A stretch of 64,000 nucleotides of DNA from an uncultured Lachnospiraceae bacterium (lineage in GTDB: Bacteria; Bacillota; Clostridia; Lachnospirales; Lachnospiraceae): assembly GCA_900539175.1 (NCBI GenBank), contig UQAW01000002.1, positions 1-64,000 on the forward strand. Reading direction: 5' to 3'. The position numbers were made by a program, and so were the translations under genes. The notes under the pieces were generated by a model. That model did no database searches and was not told the origin of the DNA. It saw nothing but the letters and a program-made list of their open reading frames with translations. Below, one piece after another: positions 54,016 to 64,000 of this stretch (positions within the stretch are counted from its first letter, which is position 1; each line of letters begins with the position of its first letter).

Positions 54016-55083
54016 ATGGTGACAATCAGTCTGTGTATGATTCTTAAAAATGAAGAAAAAGTTCTCTCCCGCTGCCTTGAAAGTGCAGCAGATCTTGTAG
54101 ATGAAATTATTATTGTAGACACCGGGTCCACGGATCGGACAAAAGAAATCGCATCTGCGTATACTTCAAAGATATATTCTTATCCCTGGACAGACAACTT
54201 TTCAGATGCCAGAAATTTTTCTTTTTCAAAAGCCACCATGGATTACTGCATGTGGCTGGATGCCGATGACATCATCGAGTCATCTGAAAAAGAAGAATTT
54301 CTCCGTTTGAAACAATCATTGAAACCGGATACTGATTTTGTAATGATGAAATACCATACTTCTTTTGATGAAGCAGGAACCCCTCTCTTCTCCTATTTTC
54401 GCGAACGCTGGATTAAAAATGATTCAACACATCGATGGATCGGTGCAGTCCATGAAGTAATTCCTGCAAACGGAAATGTGACTTACTCTGAAATTGCAAT
54501 CAGGCACAAAAAAGAGGACTCGAAAGATCCCGACAGAAATCTGAGAATTTATCAAAAGATGCTTGCGGAGGGGAAAATTTTAGAGCCCCGGCAGCAATAT
54601 TATTATGGACGTGAACTCTATTATCACCAATTATACGAAGACGCCGTTTCTGTTTTCGAAAAGTTTTTAGAGTCGTCAGGAGGCTGGCTTGAAAATAAGA
54701 TTGAAGCATGTTCCATTTGTGCTGACTGCTATTATCACTTGAATCAAGAGGAATCTGCTCTAATGACGCTATTACGCAGTCTGAGTTTTGATATACCAAG
54801 AGCAGAATTATGCTGTGATATCGGAAAGCATTTTTTAGAACGAAAGAATTATATCAATGCAATCTACTGGTATGAAACGGCCGCAAAGACTTCCAGAAAT
54901 GACCAGACAGGCGGATTTGTTCTTCCTGACTGTTATGACTACATTCCCTTTCTGCAGCTCTGCGTATGTTATGATAAATTAGGAGAACATGCAAAAGCCA
55001 GCGAATATAACGAAAAGGCCGGCTCCTGCAAACCGTATTCAAAAGCTTACCTCCATAATAAACTTTATTTTGACCATTTGTAA
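54016..55083 (+). CDS. Glycosyltransferase family 2 with TPR-like C-terminus
   Basis: A 355-residue protein. Residues 1-180 form a GT2 domain (TISLCMILKNEEKVLSRCL, IIVDTGSTDRTKEIA, and the metal site MWLDADDIIE). The rest is helical and TPR-like (YYGRELYYHQLYEDAVSVFE). Such enzymes glycosylate proteins or make short glycans. Its place between two collagen-like genes suggests it decorates their Thr/Ser-rich repeats, as known for BclA glycoproteins (inference). Confidence 0.9.
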   Translation: MVTISLCMILKNEEKVLSRCLESAADLVDEIIIVDTGSTDRTKEIASAYTSKIYSYPWTDNFSDARNFSFSKATMDYCMWLDADDIIESSEKEEFLRLKQSLKPDTDFVMMKYHTSFDEAGTPLFSYFRERWIKNDSTHRWIGAVHEVIPANGNVTYSEIAIRHKKEDSKDPDRNLRIYQKMLAEGKILEPRQQYYYGRELYYHQLYEDAVSVFEKFLESSGGWLENKIEACSICADCYYHLNQEESALMTLLRSLSFDIPRAELCCDIGKHFLERKNYINAIYWYETAAKTSRNDQTGGFVLPDCYDYIPFLQLCVCYDKLGEHAKASEYNEKAGSCKPYSKAYLHNKLYFDHL

Positions 55084-55133
55084 CTATTACAAACCACTAC
55101 AATTTACATGAATTTTCAGCAAAAAAAAATTAA

Positions 55134-56720
<1,587 letters not shown>

Positions 56721-56741
56721 TAAATAACCTGATATAACGGG

Positions 56742-56777
56742 CAGGGATACTGTTCTAAAAAACGGCTTCCCTGCCCA
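56742..56777. terminator. Hairpin after the collagen-like gene
   Basis: GGGCAGGGA and TCCCTGCCC form a 9-bp stem around an 18-base loop, 20 bases past the stop codon. There is no immediate T run. The remaining 215 bases before the next gene show no supported feature. Confidence 0.5.
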
Positions 56778-56992
56778 TATATGCTTCTTTTTGTACAACA
56801 CCGATTACGTCAGCCATCTTCCGGTTAACCAACACTGCTTTCAGGCCAGAAGCCGGAAAGCTGTCCGCAATGAAATTATTTTTCATTGCATTTTCTATCA
56901 TAATCATATAGAATAAGTTTGAAAGACAAAGATTTCCTGTGGACATATCCACTTATCTCATTTCATTAAAATTTCATCAAAGAAGGATCAAT

Positions 56993-58183
56993 ATGGATAC
57001 AAATAATTTCGATTTTAATAAGCTGGGAGACCGGATCAGCAATCTGGTTGACGATGCCATTAATTCCCAGAATTTTAAGGAGCTAAACCAAACAATCAAC
57101 ACCACTATCAATCAGGCGCTGAATGGAGTTAATAAGACTCTGGGGAATATCAACCGTACTTATCAGTTCCGTTCCGGACCAGGCGGACATCCTTATCAAC
57201 CGAACCGCCCAAACACTCCTTTGAGAACGCGGCCGCTTCAAAGACAGACACCCTCTGTGATCTATGATAGAAATCCGAGAGGACAAATTTCCGGAAGCAT
57301 CAAAGCACTGATTGGATTTACCTTGGCGGGTATGGACGGAATCGCTGCAATTGTATTGATTATACTGGCACTCTTCGGAATCCTGAATGTCGGGACTACG
57401 ATTGCTCTGGTACTCGTATTACTTTTTTTTGCAGGCGGTTTACTTCTCGGCCTTTCCGGGAAAAAATCTCTGTCCCGAGTCAAACGTTTCCGCCAATACT
57501 GCAATGCAATCGGCGGCCAGACTTACATTGAACTGGAAGATCTGGAAAAAAGAACCGGGCGCACCAGGAAATTCCTGATTCAGGATCTGGAAGAGATGAT
57601 CCAAAGCCGTATGTTTCGTCAGGCGCATCTGGATCATCAGAAAAGCTTCCTGATGCTGACAGATGACGTCTATAAACAATACCTCGCAACCATGCAGGCA
57701 CTGGAAAACCGTAAAAAAGAGGAACAGGCTCTTGCGGATGCCGGATTCAACTCCGAATTCAGAGAAGTAATCAAAGAAAGCGAATCCTATATTGCCAAAA
57801 TACATCAGGCAAATGAGGAACTGCCCGGAGAAGTCATTTCCGGAAAACTTGCCAGACTGGAAGTGGTAATTACCAGAATTTTGGAGGAAGTGAAAAAGCA
57901 GCCGAAGAAAGCTTCTGATCTGCAGAAATTTATGAATTATTACCTTCCTACCACCTGGAAATTAATCAGTGCCTATCTGAATTTCGAGAAGCAGCCAGTG
58001 CAGACGGATAACATTATCTCCACCCGTACTGAAATTGAAAATACACTGGATACGATCAATGATGCATTTGAACAGCTTTTAGATGATTTGTTCCAGACCC
58101 AGGCATGGGATATCTCTTCCGATATCTCTGTCCTCCAGACAATGTTTGCACAAGAAGGTCTGACCAAAACAAATTTGAAATAA
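56993..58183 (+). CDS. xpaC: XpaC-like protein (5-bromo-4-chloroindolyl phosphate hydrolysis family)
   Basis: A 396-residue membrane protein. The N-terminal 110 residues are polar (DFNKLGDRISNLVDDAINSQ). Two hydrophobic helices at about 110-160 follow, and the remaining 230 residues are helical (YIELEDLEKRTGRTRKFLIQ). This is the long form of the XpaC family, whose name comes from an indirect phenotype; the biochemical role is unknown. It lies 21 bases upstream of telA, a pairing seen widely in Firmicutes. AAGGATC sits before the ATG at 56993. Confidence 0.8.
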   Translation: MDTNNFDFNKLGDRISNLVDDAINSQNFKELNQTINTTINQALNGVNKTLGNINRTYQFRSGPGGHPYQPNRPNTPLRTRPLQRQTPSVIYDRNPRGQISGSIKALIGFTLAGMDGIAAIVLIILALFGILNVGTTIALVLVLLFFAGGLLLGLSGKKSLSRVKRFRQYCNAIGGQTYIELEDLEKRTGRTRKFLIQDLEEMIQSRMFRQAHLDHQKSFLMLTDDVYKQYLATMQALENRKKEEQALADAGFNSEFREVIKESESYIAKIHQANEELPGEVISGKLARLEVVITRILEEVKKQPKKASDLQKFMNYYLPTTWKLISAYLNFEKQPVQTDNIISTRTEIENTLDTINDAFEQLLDDLFQTQAWDISSDISVLQTMFAQEGLTKTNLK

Positions 58184-58204
58184 CACAAAAAGGAGAATAT
58201 AATT

Positions 58205-59353
58205 ATGAGTGAAGAATTCAAGGAGTTTACTTCCGCACCTACATTAAGCTTCGGTGAGCCGCTCACTGCCGCCCCAAAACCGGAGATGCCAACGGTTACA
58301 GCGGAGTCCAAACCTGCTCCGTCCATGGATGATTCCATGCTGTCCCCAGAGGAAAAACAAGTTGTAGAGTCTTTCGTAGACAAAATTGATCTGCACAATG
58401 CAAAGGGAATTCTGGAATACGGTGCCGGCACACAGAAAAAAATGGCCGACTTTTCGGAAGCCACCTTAAATAATGTACGTTCCAAAGATTTGGGGGAAAT
58501 CGGAGAGCTTCTCTCTTCCGTGGTTACCGAGGTAAAAAGCTTTGATTCTGATGAAGAAGAAAAAGGGTTCTTCGGATTCTTTAAAAAAACCTCTAATAAG
58601 ATGACCGCTATGAAAGCAAAATATGACAAAGCCGAAGTAAATATCAATAAAATCTGCGGTGCACTGGAAAGTCACCAGATTACGTTGTTGAAAGATGTTG
58701 CACTTCTGGATAAAATGTATGAATTGAATCTTTCCTACTTTAAAGAACTGACGATGTACATATTAGCCGGTAAGAAAAAGCTGGAAAAGGTCCGTACCAC
58801 AGAATTACCTGCACTTACTGCAAAAGCTCAGGCCAGCGGACTGGCTGAAGATGCACAGGCTGCCAGAGATCTGGATGAACTGTGCAATCGTTTTGAGAAA
58901 AAACTTCACGACCTGGATCTTACCCGTACCATTGCCATGCAGACTGCTCCGCAGATCCGTATGATTCAGAATAACGATACGCAAATGGCGGAAAAGATCC
59001 AGTCCACGATCGTCAATACCATTCCTCTGTGGAAGAACCAGATGGTGATTGCACTGGGAATCCAGCACTCCGCGCAGGCGGCAGAGGCACAGCGTGAAGT
59101 CACAGATGCCACCAATGAACTTTTAAGACGAAATGCTGCCGCACTAAAGACAGCTACCATCGAAACAGCCAAAGCCACAGAACGGGGAATCGTAGATATG
59201 GAAACACTGAAGCATACCAATGAAAGCCTGATCTCTACGTTGGACGAGGTTATGAAAATCCAGCAGGAGGGACGCCAGAAACGCGCCGCCGCTGAGACAG
59301 AACTTCGTAATATGGAAAATGAATTGAAAAGCAAACTACTTGAACTACGTTAA
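58205..59353 (+). CDS. telA: TelA-like toxic anion resistance protein
   Basis: A 382-residue cytoplasmic, mostly helical protein. KGFFGFFKKTSNKMTAMKAK near residue 120, LLDKMYELNLSYFKELTMYI near 160, TRTIAMQTAPQIRMIQNNDT near 240 and the end NATNELLRRNA/RQKRAAAETELRNMEN are typical of the TelA family, linked to tellurite and antimicrobial stress tolerance and envelope homeostasis. AAGGAG precedes the ATG. It is cotranscribed with xpaC. Confidence 0.92.
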   Translation: MSEEFKEFTSAPTLSFGEPLTAAPKPEMPTVTAESKPAPSMDDSMLSPEEKQVVESFVDKIDLHNAKGILEYGAGTQKKMADFSEATLNNVRSKDLGEIGELLSSVVTEVKSFDSDEEEKGFFGFFKKTSNKMTAMKAKYDKAEVNINKICGALESHQITLLKDVALLDKMYELNLSYFKELTMYILAGKKKLEKVRTTELPALTAKAQASGLAEDAQAARDLDELCNRFEKKLHDLDLTRTIAMQTAPQIRMIQNNDTQMAEKIQSTIVNTIPLWKNQMVIALGIQHSAQAAEAQREVTDATNELLRRNAAALKTATIETAKATERGIVDMETLKHTNESLISTLDEVMKIQQEGRQKRAAAETELRNMENELKSKLLELR

Positions 59354-59374
59354 CATATAAATAAACATTACTAT

Positions 59375-59425
59375 TTATAAGTGGAAGGGATACGACCCAT
59401 CGGATCGTATCCCTTCCACTTATAA
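59375..59425. terminator. Bidirectional terminator between telA and the FliB-like gene
   Basis: A perfect 21-bp stem runs from 59375-59395 to 59405-59425, with loop CCCATCGGA. The stop codon of the convergent FliB-like gene lies inside the right arm. Confidence 0.88.
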
Positions 59426-60577
59426 CAGTGAATCCGCTGCCTTCAATAATTTTTCCAGCCCAACCCCCGGATTCTCCGTCAATATCGACTCCATTCGATT
59501 CAGATTCTGATCCGAGTGTTCCAATTCTCTGGAATACCAGTAGCAAATCATAATCTGATCCCTTAACTCAAAACTCTGATTCTTTTTTACAAATCTTCCC
59601 ACATCCAACTCATGAATCAACAACGTACTTACAACTGCCAGTTTCACTTTTGCAAAAATCTCTCCGTCATAAACCGCCCCGCAGAAATAGGTAAAAATCC
59701 AATAAACCAGCAACTGTTCAATCTCTGTTTCCCAACCCTCATAAATATTCCGAAAATCCGCCTGCTTCTTCTGATAAGATTTCTTCCCATCTTCATAAAG
59801 AAGTGACAGATGCTCTTTTAAAAAAATCGGCCACTCTTCGCGCAGAACTTCCATCCCCGGCACAATCGTTTTCCACATTTGCTGCAGTAATTCACAGGCA
59901 CAATCCACATCCTTGATCCGATTTTCCACTTTTCCCTGAAATGCGCTCTGAAAACCGGATTTTTCGTGACGCCTTCGAATCTCTTCCGCCTGATACAACA
60001 CACCGCGCTCATAACAAATCTGCAGATCATGTGCATAAACCAGGATTTTCTGGACTCTCAACTTCATCGGCACTTCCCGGTTCTGAATCACCTGTATCAA
60101 ATAGTCTCTGGCATCCATCAAAGCAGAAAAGAGGAGATAATCAAAGGTCTCATAGTTCTCTTCAGCTCCCCTTTTCTCACCATGAAGAAATTTCACTTTT
60201 TCTTTCTTCTCAAGCAAAATTCTGGCGGTCTCCGGGCAGGACAGAGAAAGGGATACTTCCCTCAACCCCTCAAATTCCTCCACATGTCTTGGATATTTTC
60301 TGCAGGTATCACAAAGCATACCCCTGCCGACCTCCCGATAGATATCACAAAGATTCTCTTCATTTAAAAACTCACATCTTTTTTCATGCTGGCAAAATGC
60401 TCCTTGCCGCCAGTCAATTCCATTTAGAAGACGGTTTCGGAAGTTCCCTTTCACCCGACGGTATTTTTTCAGACTTTTCCCGTCTATCATAATCTGCCAG
60501 CCGGCACAGCAGGTATCCGGACATTCCCCGGCAATACAGGTAAACTCACGATAATAATCCGGTATGGTAAATCTCAT
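59420..60577 (-). CDS. FliB-like (flagellin lysine N-methylase family) protein
   Basis: A 385-residue protein. The N-terminal Cys cluster (CIAGECPDTCCAGW, then CQHEKRCEFLNEENLCDIY and CDTCRKYPRHVE) is the signature of this family and probably binds an iron-sulfur cluster or zinc. No flagellar genes are in the window and many non-motile Firmicutes carry such proteins, so the substrate may not be flagellin. GGAGAGG before the ATG at 60577 sets the start. Confidence 0.85.
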   Translation of the reverse strand: MRFTIPDYYREFTCIAGECPDTCCAGWQIMIDGKSLKKYRRVKGNFRNRLLNGIDWRQGAFCQHEKRCEFLNEENLCDIYREVGRGMLCDTCRKYPRHVEEFEGLREVSLSLSCPETARILLEKKEKVKFLHGEKRGAEENYETFDYLLFSALMDARDYLIQVIQNREVPMKLRVQKILVYAHDLQICYERGVLYQAEEIRRRHEKSGFQSAFQGKVENRIKDVDCACELLQQMWKTIVPGMEVLREEWPIFLKEHLSLLYEDGKKSYQKKQADFRNIYEGWETEIEQLLVYWIFTYFCGAVYDGEIFAKVKLAVVSTLLIHELDVGRFVKKNQSFELRDQIMICYWYSRELEHSDQNLNRMESILTENPGVGLEKLLKAADSLL

Positions 60578-60600
60578 TCTTTCCTCTCCCCATAACAAAA

Positions 60601-60636
60601 CCACACGCTCTTCCCTCTGCCGGAATTACGTGTGGC
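60601..60636 (-). terminator. Terminator of the BFD-like gene
   Basis: CCACACG and CGTGTGG pair around 21 bases and are followed on the minus strand by TTTTG. It lies just after the BFD-like stop and before the FliB-like start. Confidence 0.6.
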
Positions 60637-60643
60637 TCCTCAA

Positions 60644-60841
60644 CTATGCCATCATGATCTGGGAAATTGCATCCAAAATCTTATCATGACATCCTCCACA
60701 TCCTGTGGAACAATGTGTAATCTTCTGAACCTCATCAAAACTTTTCAGTACATCATCAAAATTCCCCATCTGATGCAGTGCATGTTCAACATCTCCGTAA
60801 GAAACCTGTTTACATTTACAAATCATCTCATTTGCATTCAT
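60644..60841 (-). CDS. BFD-like [2Fe-2S]-binding protein
   Basis: A 65-residue protein with MICKCKQVSYGDVEHALHQM, giving Cys8 and Cys10, and HCSTGCGGCHDKI, giving Cys44, Cys48 and Cys51. This is the bacterioferritin-associated ferredoxin-like fold, which binds a 2Fe-2S cluster. The stand-alone form may serve iron release or electron transfer. AGGAGG is visible before the ATG. It is followed by the FliB-like gene on the same strand. Confidence 0.9.
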   Translation of the reverse strand: MNANEMICKCKQVSYGDVEHALHQMGNFDDVLKSFDEVQKITHCSTGCGGCHDKILDAISQIMMA

Positions 60842-60969
60842 CTTTCCAATCCTCCTGTCACATTCTTCAGCAACAATCTCTCTCCTGCTGCTTCCTTTCC
60901 TATCATATCACAGTTCTTTCCATACTTCCAGAGTTAAGAGCAGGAATTCCTTACTTTTCAACTACTCCA

Positions 60970-61224
60970 TTATAATCCATTCCTCTTTCGGAAAAGCTGG
61001 TATAATGTATCAATGAGTTCCTCATCTTCAATCCCTTCATACTGCTCTTCGCCATCATCCATATTTTCTGATGTGACACGCAGAATATGCACCAACTCCT
61101 CATCCCCTGCGTCCGCAGGATACAATACCACATACTCTTCTCCTTCATACTCCAGAATATCCAGTATCTCAAATGGAACCTCCATTCCTTTTTCATCCGT
61201 TAATATCAAAAGATCTTCGTTCAT
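60970..61224 (-). CDS. DUF1292 domain protein
   Basis: An 84-residue acidic protein beginning MNEDLLILTDEKGMEVPFEI. The DUF1292 pattern EYEGEEYVVLYPAD and an acidic tail (DDGEEQYEGIEDEELIDTLY) are clear. Its function is unknown; in Firmicutes it often sits next to a RuvX-like (Holliday junction resolvase) gene, which is not the case here. GGGAGG 6 bases before the ATG at 61224 supports the start. Confidence 0.9.
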   Translation of the reverse strand: MNEDLLILTDEKGMEVPFEILDILEYEGEEYVVLYPADAGDEELVHILRVTSENMDDGEEQYEGIEDEELIDTLYQLFRKRNGL

Positions 61225-61671
61225 ACTTCCTCCCATTTATTTTGCAGCTTTCCTTTTTTATCTTTACAGCCATTCATTTTTACTATTTTATGATGAAAGC
61301 GTCAAAAGACATTTTAACGCTTATGATACACGGATTTCTCCGCATTTCATGCTCCCGCAATCCTAAAACACCTCAAATCCGCTCACTTTTCTACGAAAAA
61401 TGGCTACTTTTCGGTATTTTTCCCATCCCAAAGTCATGCTTTTTCATGCAAGCATGAAACGCATGATCTTTTGACGCTTGTATCATTTTATTTCATTTCA
61501 TGCAATTTTACAAGCCCTGATGCAGTACATAACTATCAAACTTCGCAAAAAATGCATTTTCCCTCTTCCTTTTCTCCGTATTTTCGATATAATGGAGAAT
61601 AGGGAGAAAATGTCATAATGATTCGACTTCGTTTGATCTTATGCCCACCACAATACAAGGAGGATTTATGT
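61225..61671. other. 447-base gap with alternative stem-loops
   Basis: The gap between the divergent DUF1292 and carB genes holds the inverted-repeat structure at 61290-61486 and a TATAAT -10 candidate at 61588-61593 with no good -35. AAGGAGG lies 7 bases before carB. No small gene with a ribosome site was seen. Confidence 0.5.
61290..61486. repeat. Inverted repeats with two alternative pairings
   Basis: AAGCGTCAAAAGA (61297-61309) can pair with TCTTTTGACGCTT (61467-61479), a perfect 13-bp match extended by ATGAT/ATCAT, or locally with TTTTAACGCTT (61312-61322) with one mismatch. The inner part has another hairpin, TCATGCTT/AAGCATGA (61434-61457), and TTCATGC recurs several times. It could be a switching leader or a small mobile repeat. 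Confidence 0.6.
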
Positions 61672-64000
61672 ATGTCACAAAGAACTGACATTCACAAAGT
61701 ATTGATTATCGGTTCCGGTCCAATCATCATCGGACAAGCCTGTGAATTTGATTATTCCGGAACTCAAGCCTGCAAAGCACTTCGCAAGCTTGGCTATGAA
61801 ATCGTATTAGTAAACTCAAACCCCGCCACGATCATGACGGATCCTGAGACCGCGGATGTTACTTATATCGAGCCATTAAATGTAGAACGTCTGGAACAGA
61901 TTATTGCCAAGGAACGTCCTGACGCACTTCTGCCGAATCTGGGCGGCCAGTCTGGTCTGAATCTCTGTTCGGAACTTGCCAAAGCCGGCATTCTGGATAA
62001 GTATAACGTTCAGGTCATCGGTGTACAGGTAGATGCTATTGAACGCGGGGAGGACCGCATTGAATTCAAAAAAGCCATGGATAAACTGGGAATCGAAATG
62101 GCACGCAGTGAAGTTGCGTATAGTGTGGAAGAAGCACTGGATATTGCAGACAAACTGGGCTATCCCGTTGTTCTGCGTCCGGCTTACACCATGGGCGGTG
62201 CCGGCGGCGGACTGGTCTATAACAAAGAAGAGTTGAAAACCGTCTGTGCCAGAGGCCTGCAGGCCAGTCTGGTCGGACAGGTTCTGGTAGAAGAATCCAT
62301 TCTGGGATGGGAAGAACTGGAACTGGAAATCGTCCGTGATTCAGAAAATAACATGATTACCGTATGTTTTATCGAAAATATTGACCCACTTGGCGTTCAC
62401 ACCGGAGATTCTTTCTGTTCTGCTCCGATGCTCACAATTTCTGAGGAATGCCAGAAGCGTCTTCAGGAACAGGCTTACAAGATTGTGGAATCCGTCCAGG
62501 TTATCGGCGGTACAAATGTACAGTTTGCCCATGATCCGGTCAGTGACCGTATTGTAGTCATTGAGATTAACCCGAGAACTTCCCGTTCTTCCGCTCTGGC
62601 TTCCAAGGCAACCGGCTTCCCGATTGCTTTAGTATCCTCTATGCTGGCTACCGGCCTGACACTGAAGGATATCCCCTGCGGCAAATACGGTACGCTGGAC
62701 AAATACGTTCCGGACGGCGATTACGTGGTAATCAAATTCGCACGCTGGGCATTTGAAAAGTTCAAAGGTGTGGAAGATAAGCTGGGAACACAGATGCGTG
62801 CAGTCGGTGAGGTCATGAGCATCGGCAAAACCTATAAAGAAGCATTCCAGAAAGCAATCCGGAGTCTGGAAACCGGACGTTACGGTCTTGGAAATGCAAA
62901 AGATTACCGCCAGAAGACAAAAGAGCAGCTTCTCCAGATGCTGATCACACCTTCCAGTGACCGTCATTTTATCATGTACGAAGCGCTGCGCAAGGGCGCA
63001 TCTGTGGAAGAACTCTATGAAATCACAAAAGTAAAACATTATTTCATTGAGCAGATGAAAGAACTGGTGGAGGAAGAGGAACTTCTGGCTGCCGGTAAGG
63101 GAAGTCTTCCGTCTGATGAACTGCTGACCGCAGCCAAAAAAGACGGCTTCTCCGATAAGTATCTGAGCCAGATTCTGGAGATTCCGGAGGATGAGATCCG
63201 CAGCCGCCGTATCGCAATCGGCGTTGAGGAGGCTTGGGAAGGCGTTCATGTCAGTGGTACACCGGACAGTGCTTACTACTACTCTACTTACAACGCAGAA
63301 GATAAAAACCCAGTGAATACCGATAAACCGAAGATTATGATTCTGGGCGGTGGTCCAAATCGTATTGGTCAGGGTATCGAGTTTGACTACTGCTGTGTTC
63401 ACGCTTCTCTGGCGCTGAAAAAGCTGGGCTTTGAAACCATCATCGTAAACTGTAACCCGGAAACCGTTTCCACAGATTACGATACCTCTGATAAATTGTA
63501 TTTTGAGCCATTGACACTGGAAGATGTTTTAAGCATCTACAAAAAAGAGCAGCCGGTTGGCGTAATCGCACAGTTCGGCGGTCAGACACCTCTGAACCTG
63601 GCAGCAGAATTGGAGAAAAACGGCGTAAAGATTCTCGGAACCTCACCTTCTGTCATTGATCTGGCGGAAGATCGTGATCTGTTCCGCGACATGATGGAAA
63701 AACTGGAGATTCCGATGCCGGAATCCGGAATGGCTACCACCGTAGAAGAAGCACTGGCGATTGCAAACAAAATCGGTTATCCGGTTATGGTTCGTCCTTC
63801 TTACGTCCTGGGCGGCCGGGGTATGGAAGTTGTCTATGATGATGAGAGCATGGAAGGATACATGAAGGCTGCCGTTGGTGTAACACCAGACCGCCCGATT
63901 CTAATCGACCGCTTCCTGAACCATGCAACAGAATGTGAAGCCGATGCTATCAGCGACGGAACTCATGCATTTGTTCCGGCTGTTATGGAGCATATCGAGT
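61672..64000 (+). CDS. carB: Carbamoyl-phosphate synthase large chain, partial
   Basis: The first 776 codons of an expected 1060-1070; the frame is open to the end of the window. It starts MSQRTDIHKVLIIGSGPIII and includes the N-terminal ATP-grasp half (PAYTMGGAGGGLVYN, QFAHDPVSDRIVVIEINPR), the oligomerisation domain, and the start of the second half (PKIMILGGGPNRIGQGIEFD, SYVLGGRGMEVVYD). It makes carbamoyl phosphate for arginine and pyrimidines. AAGGAGG precedes the ATG. The usual small subunit gene carA is not upstream. Confidence 0.97.
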   Translation, partial: MSQRTDIHKVLIIGSGPIIIGQACEFDYSGTQACKALRKLGYEIVLVNSNPATIMTDPETADVTYIEPLNVERLEQIIAKERPDALLPNLGGQSGLNLCSELAKAGILDKYNVQVIGVQVDAIERGEDRIEFKKAMDKLGIEMARSEVAYSVEEALDIADKLGYPVVLRPAYTMGGAGGGLVYNKEELKTVCARGLQASLVGQVLVEESILGWEELELEIVRDSENNMITVCFIENIDPLGVHTGDSFCSAPMLTISEECQKRLQEQAYKIVESVQVIGGTNVQFAHDPVSDRIVVIEINPRTSRSSALASKATGFPIALVSSMLATGLTLKDIPCGKYGTLDKYVPDGDYVVIKFARWAFEKFKGVEDKLGTQMRAVGEVMSIGKTYKEAFQKAIRSLETGRYGLGNAKDYRQKTKEQLLQMLITPSSDRHFIMYEALRKGASVEELYEITKVKHYFIEQMKELVEEEELLAAGKGSLPSDELLTAAKKDGFSDKYLSQILEIPEDEIRSRRIAIGVEEAWEGVHVSGTPDSAYYYSTYNAEDKNPVNTDKPKIMILGGGPNRIGQGIEFDYCCVHASLALKKLGFETIIVNCNPETVSTDYDTSDKLYFEPLTLEDVLSIYKKEQPVGVIAQFGGQTPLNLAAELEKNGVKILGTSPSVIDLAEDRDLFRDMMEKLEIPMPESGMATTVEEALAIANKIGYPVMVRPSYVLGGRGMEVVYDDESMEGYMKAAVGVTPDRPILIDRFLNHATECEADAISDGTHAFVPAVMEHIE

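Noticed and set aside
56755..56952. 65-codon minus-strand frame after the second collagen gene
   Set aside because: No ribosome site, its end lies in the terminator hairpin, and no family is recognised. It could be a remnant but is not supported.

Overview
The window looks like a chromosomal segment of a Gram-positive, spore-forming gut anaerobe of the Lachnospiraceae (Clostridia). The evidence is PolC-type DNA polymerase III next to ispG, a class III fructose-bisphosphatase, a tryptophan T-box, paired genes resembling DUF5716/DUF5717, BclA-like collagen proteins and a DUF1292 gene. The species cannot be fixed from the sequence alone. Most of the window has moderate G+C. The stretch from about 18.9 to 25.8 kb is strikingly A+T-rich and looks acquired.

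Layout: 0-2.6 kb carries a tocopherol-cyclase-like gene convergent with azlC-azlD and a tRNA deacylase. At 2.8-9.7 kb is a complete trp operon in the order trpEGDCFBA on the minus strand, behind a consensus promoter and a Trp T-box with its terminator. At 9.8-18.8 kb are a GNAT gene, a TPR/DUF5716/DUF5717 three-gene unit, a 170-bp near-palindrome, a CobD-like aminotransferase and a MATE pump. At 18.9-28.4 kb, an A+T-rich minus-strand locus combines an ABC transporter, a site-2 protease, an 83-residue three-cysteine membrane peptide, a membrane thioredoxin, a thioredoxin-CcdA fusion and a cysteine desulfurase; an Agr-type GHKL/LytTR pair lies upstream. At 29-38.4 kb are housekeeping genes (S66 peptidase, fbp, polC, ispG, a flavin oxidase-like gene). 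At 38.6-46.4 kb is a second peptide locus. At 46.5-53 kb are an HD hydrolase, a 1430-residue fibro-slime surface protein and a DUF1848 gene. At 53-59.4 kb are two collagen-like genes around a glycosyltransferase, then xpaC-telA. At 59.4-64 kb are a FliB-like gene, a BFD-like ferredoxin, DUF1292 and the first 776 codons of carB.

The most notable find is the 38.6-46.4 kb locus. Three tandem 84-bp genes, too short for usual gene calling, each encode a 27-residue peptide with a conserved charged leader ending in Ala-Gly (Ala-Asp in one copy) and a 12-residue core rich in Trp and Cys (e.g. WVCILWGCICWG). They sit at the 3' end of an operon with a C39-peptidase ABC exporter, two membrane-tethered CxxC thioredoxin-like proteins, a DUF4097-like protein and an immunity-type ABC transporter. 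A GHKL/LytTR system lies upstream, and LytTR-like repeats 21 bp apart sit before the operon promoter. It reads as a self-contained, signal-controlled production, export and immunity locus for small disulfide- or thiol-containing peptides. No modification enzyme is visible, and I do not recognise the family.

The A+T-rich locus at 18.9-25.8 kb is a second candidate for an undescribed system. It couples an exported Cys-containing peptide to intramembrane proteolysis, transmembrane thiol transfer and sulfur mobilisation.
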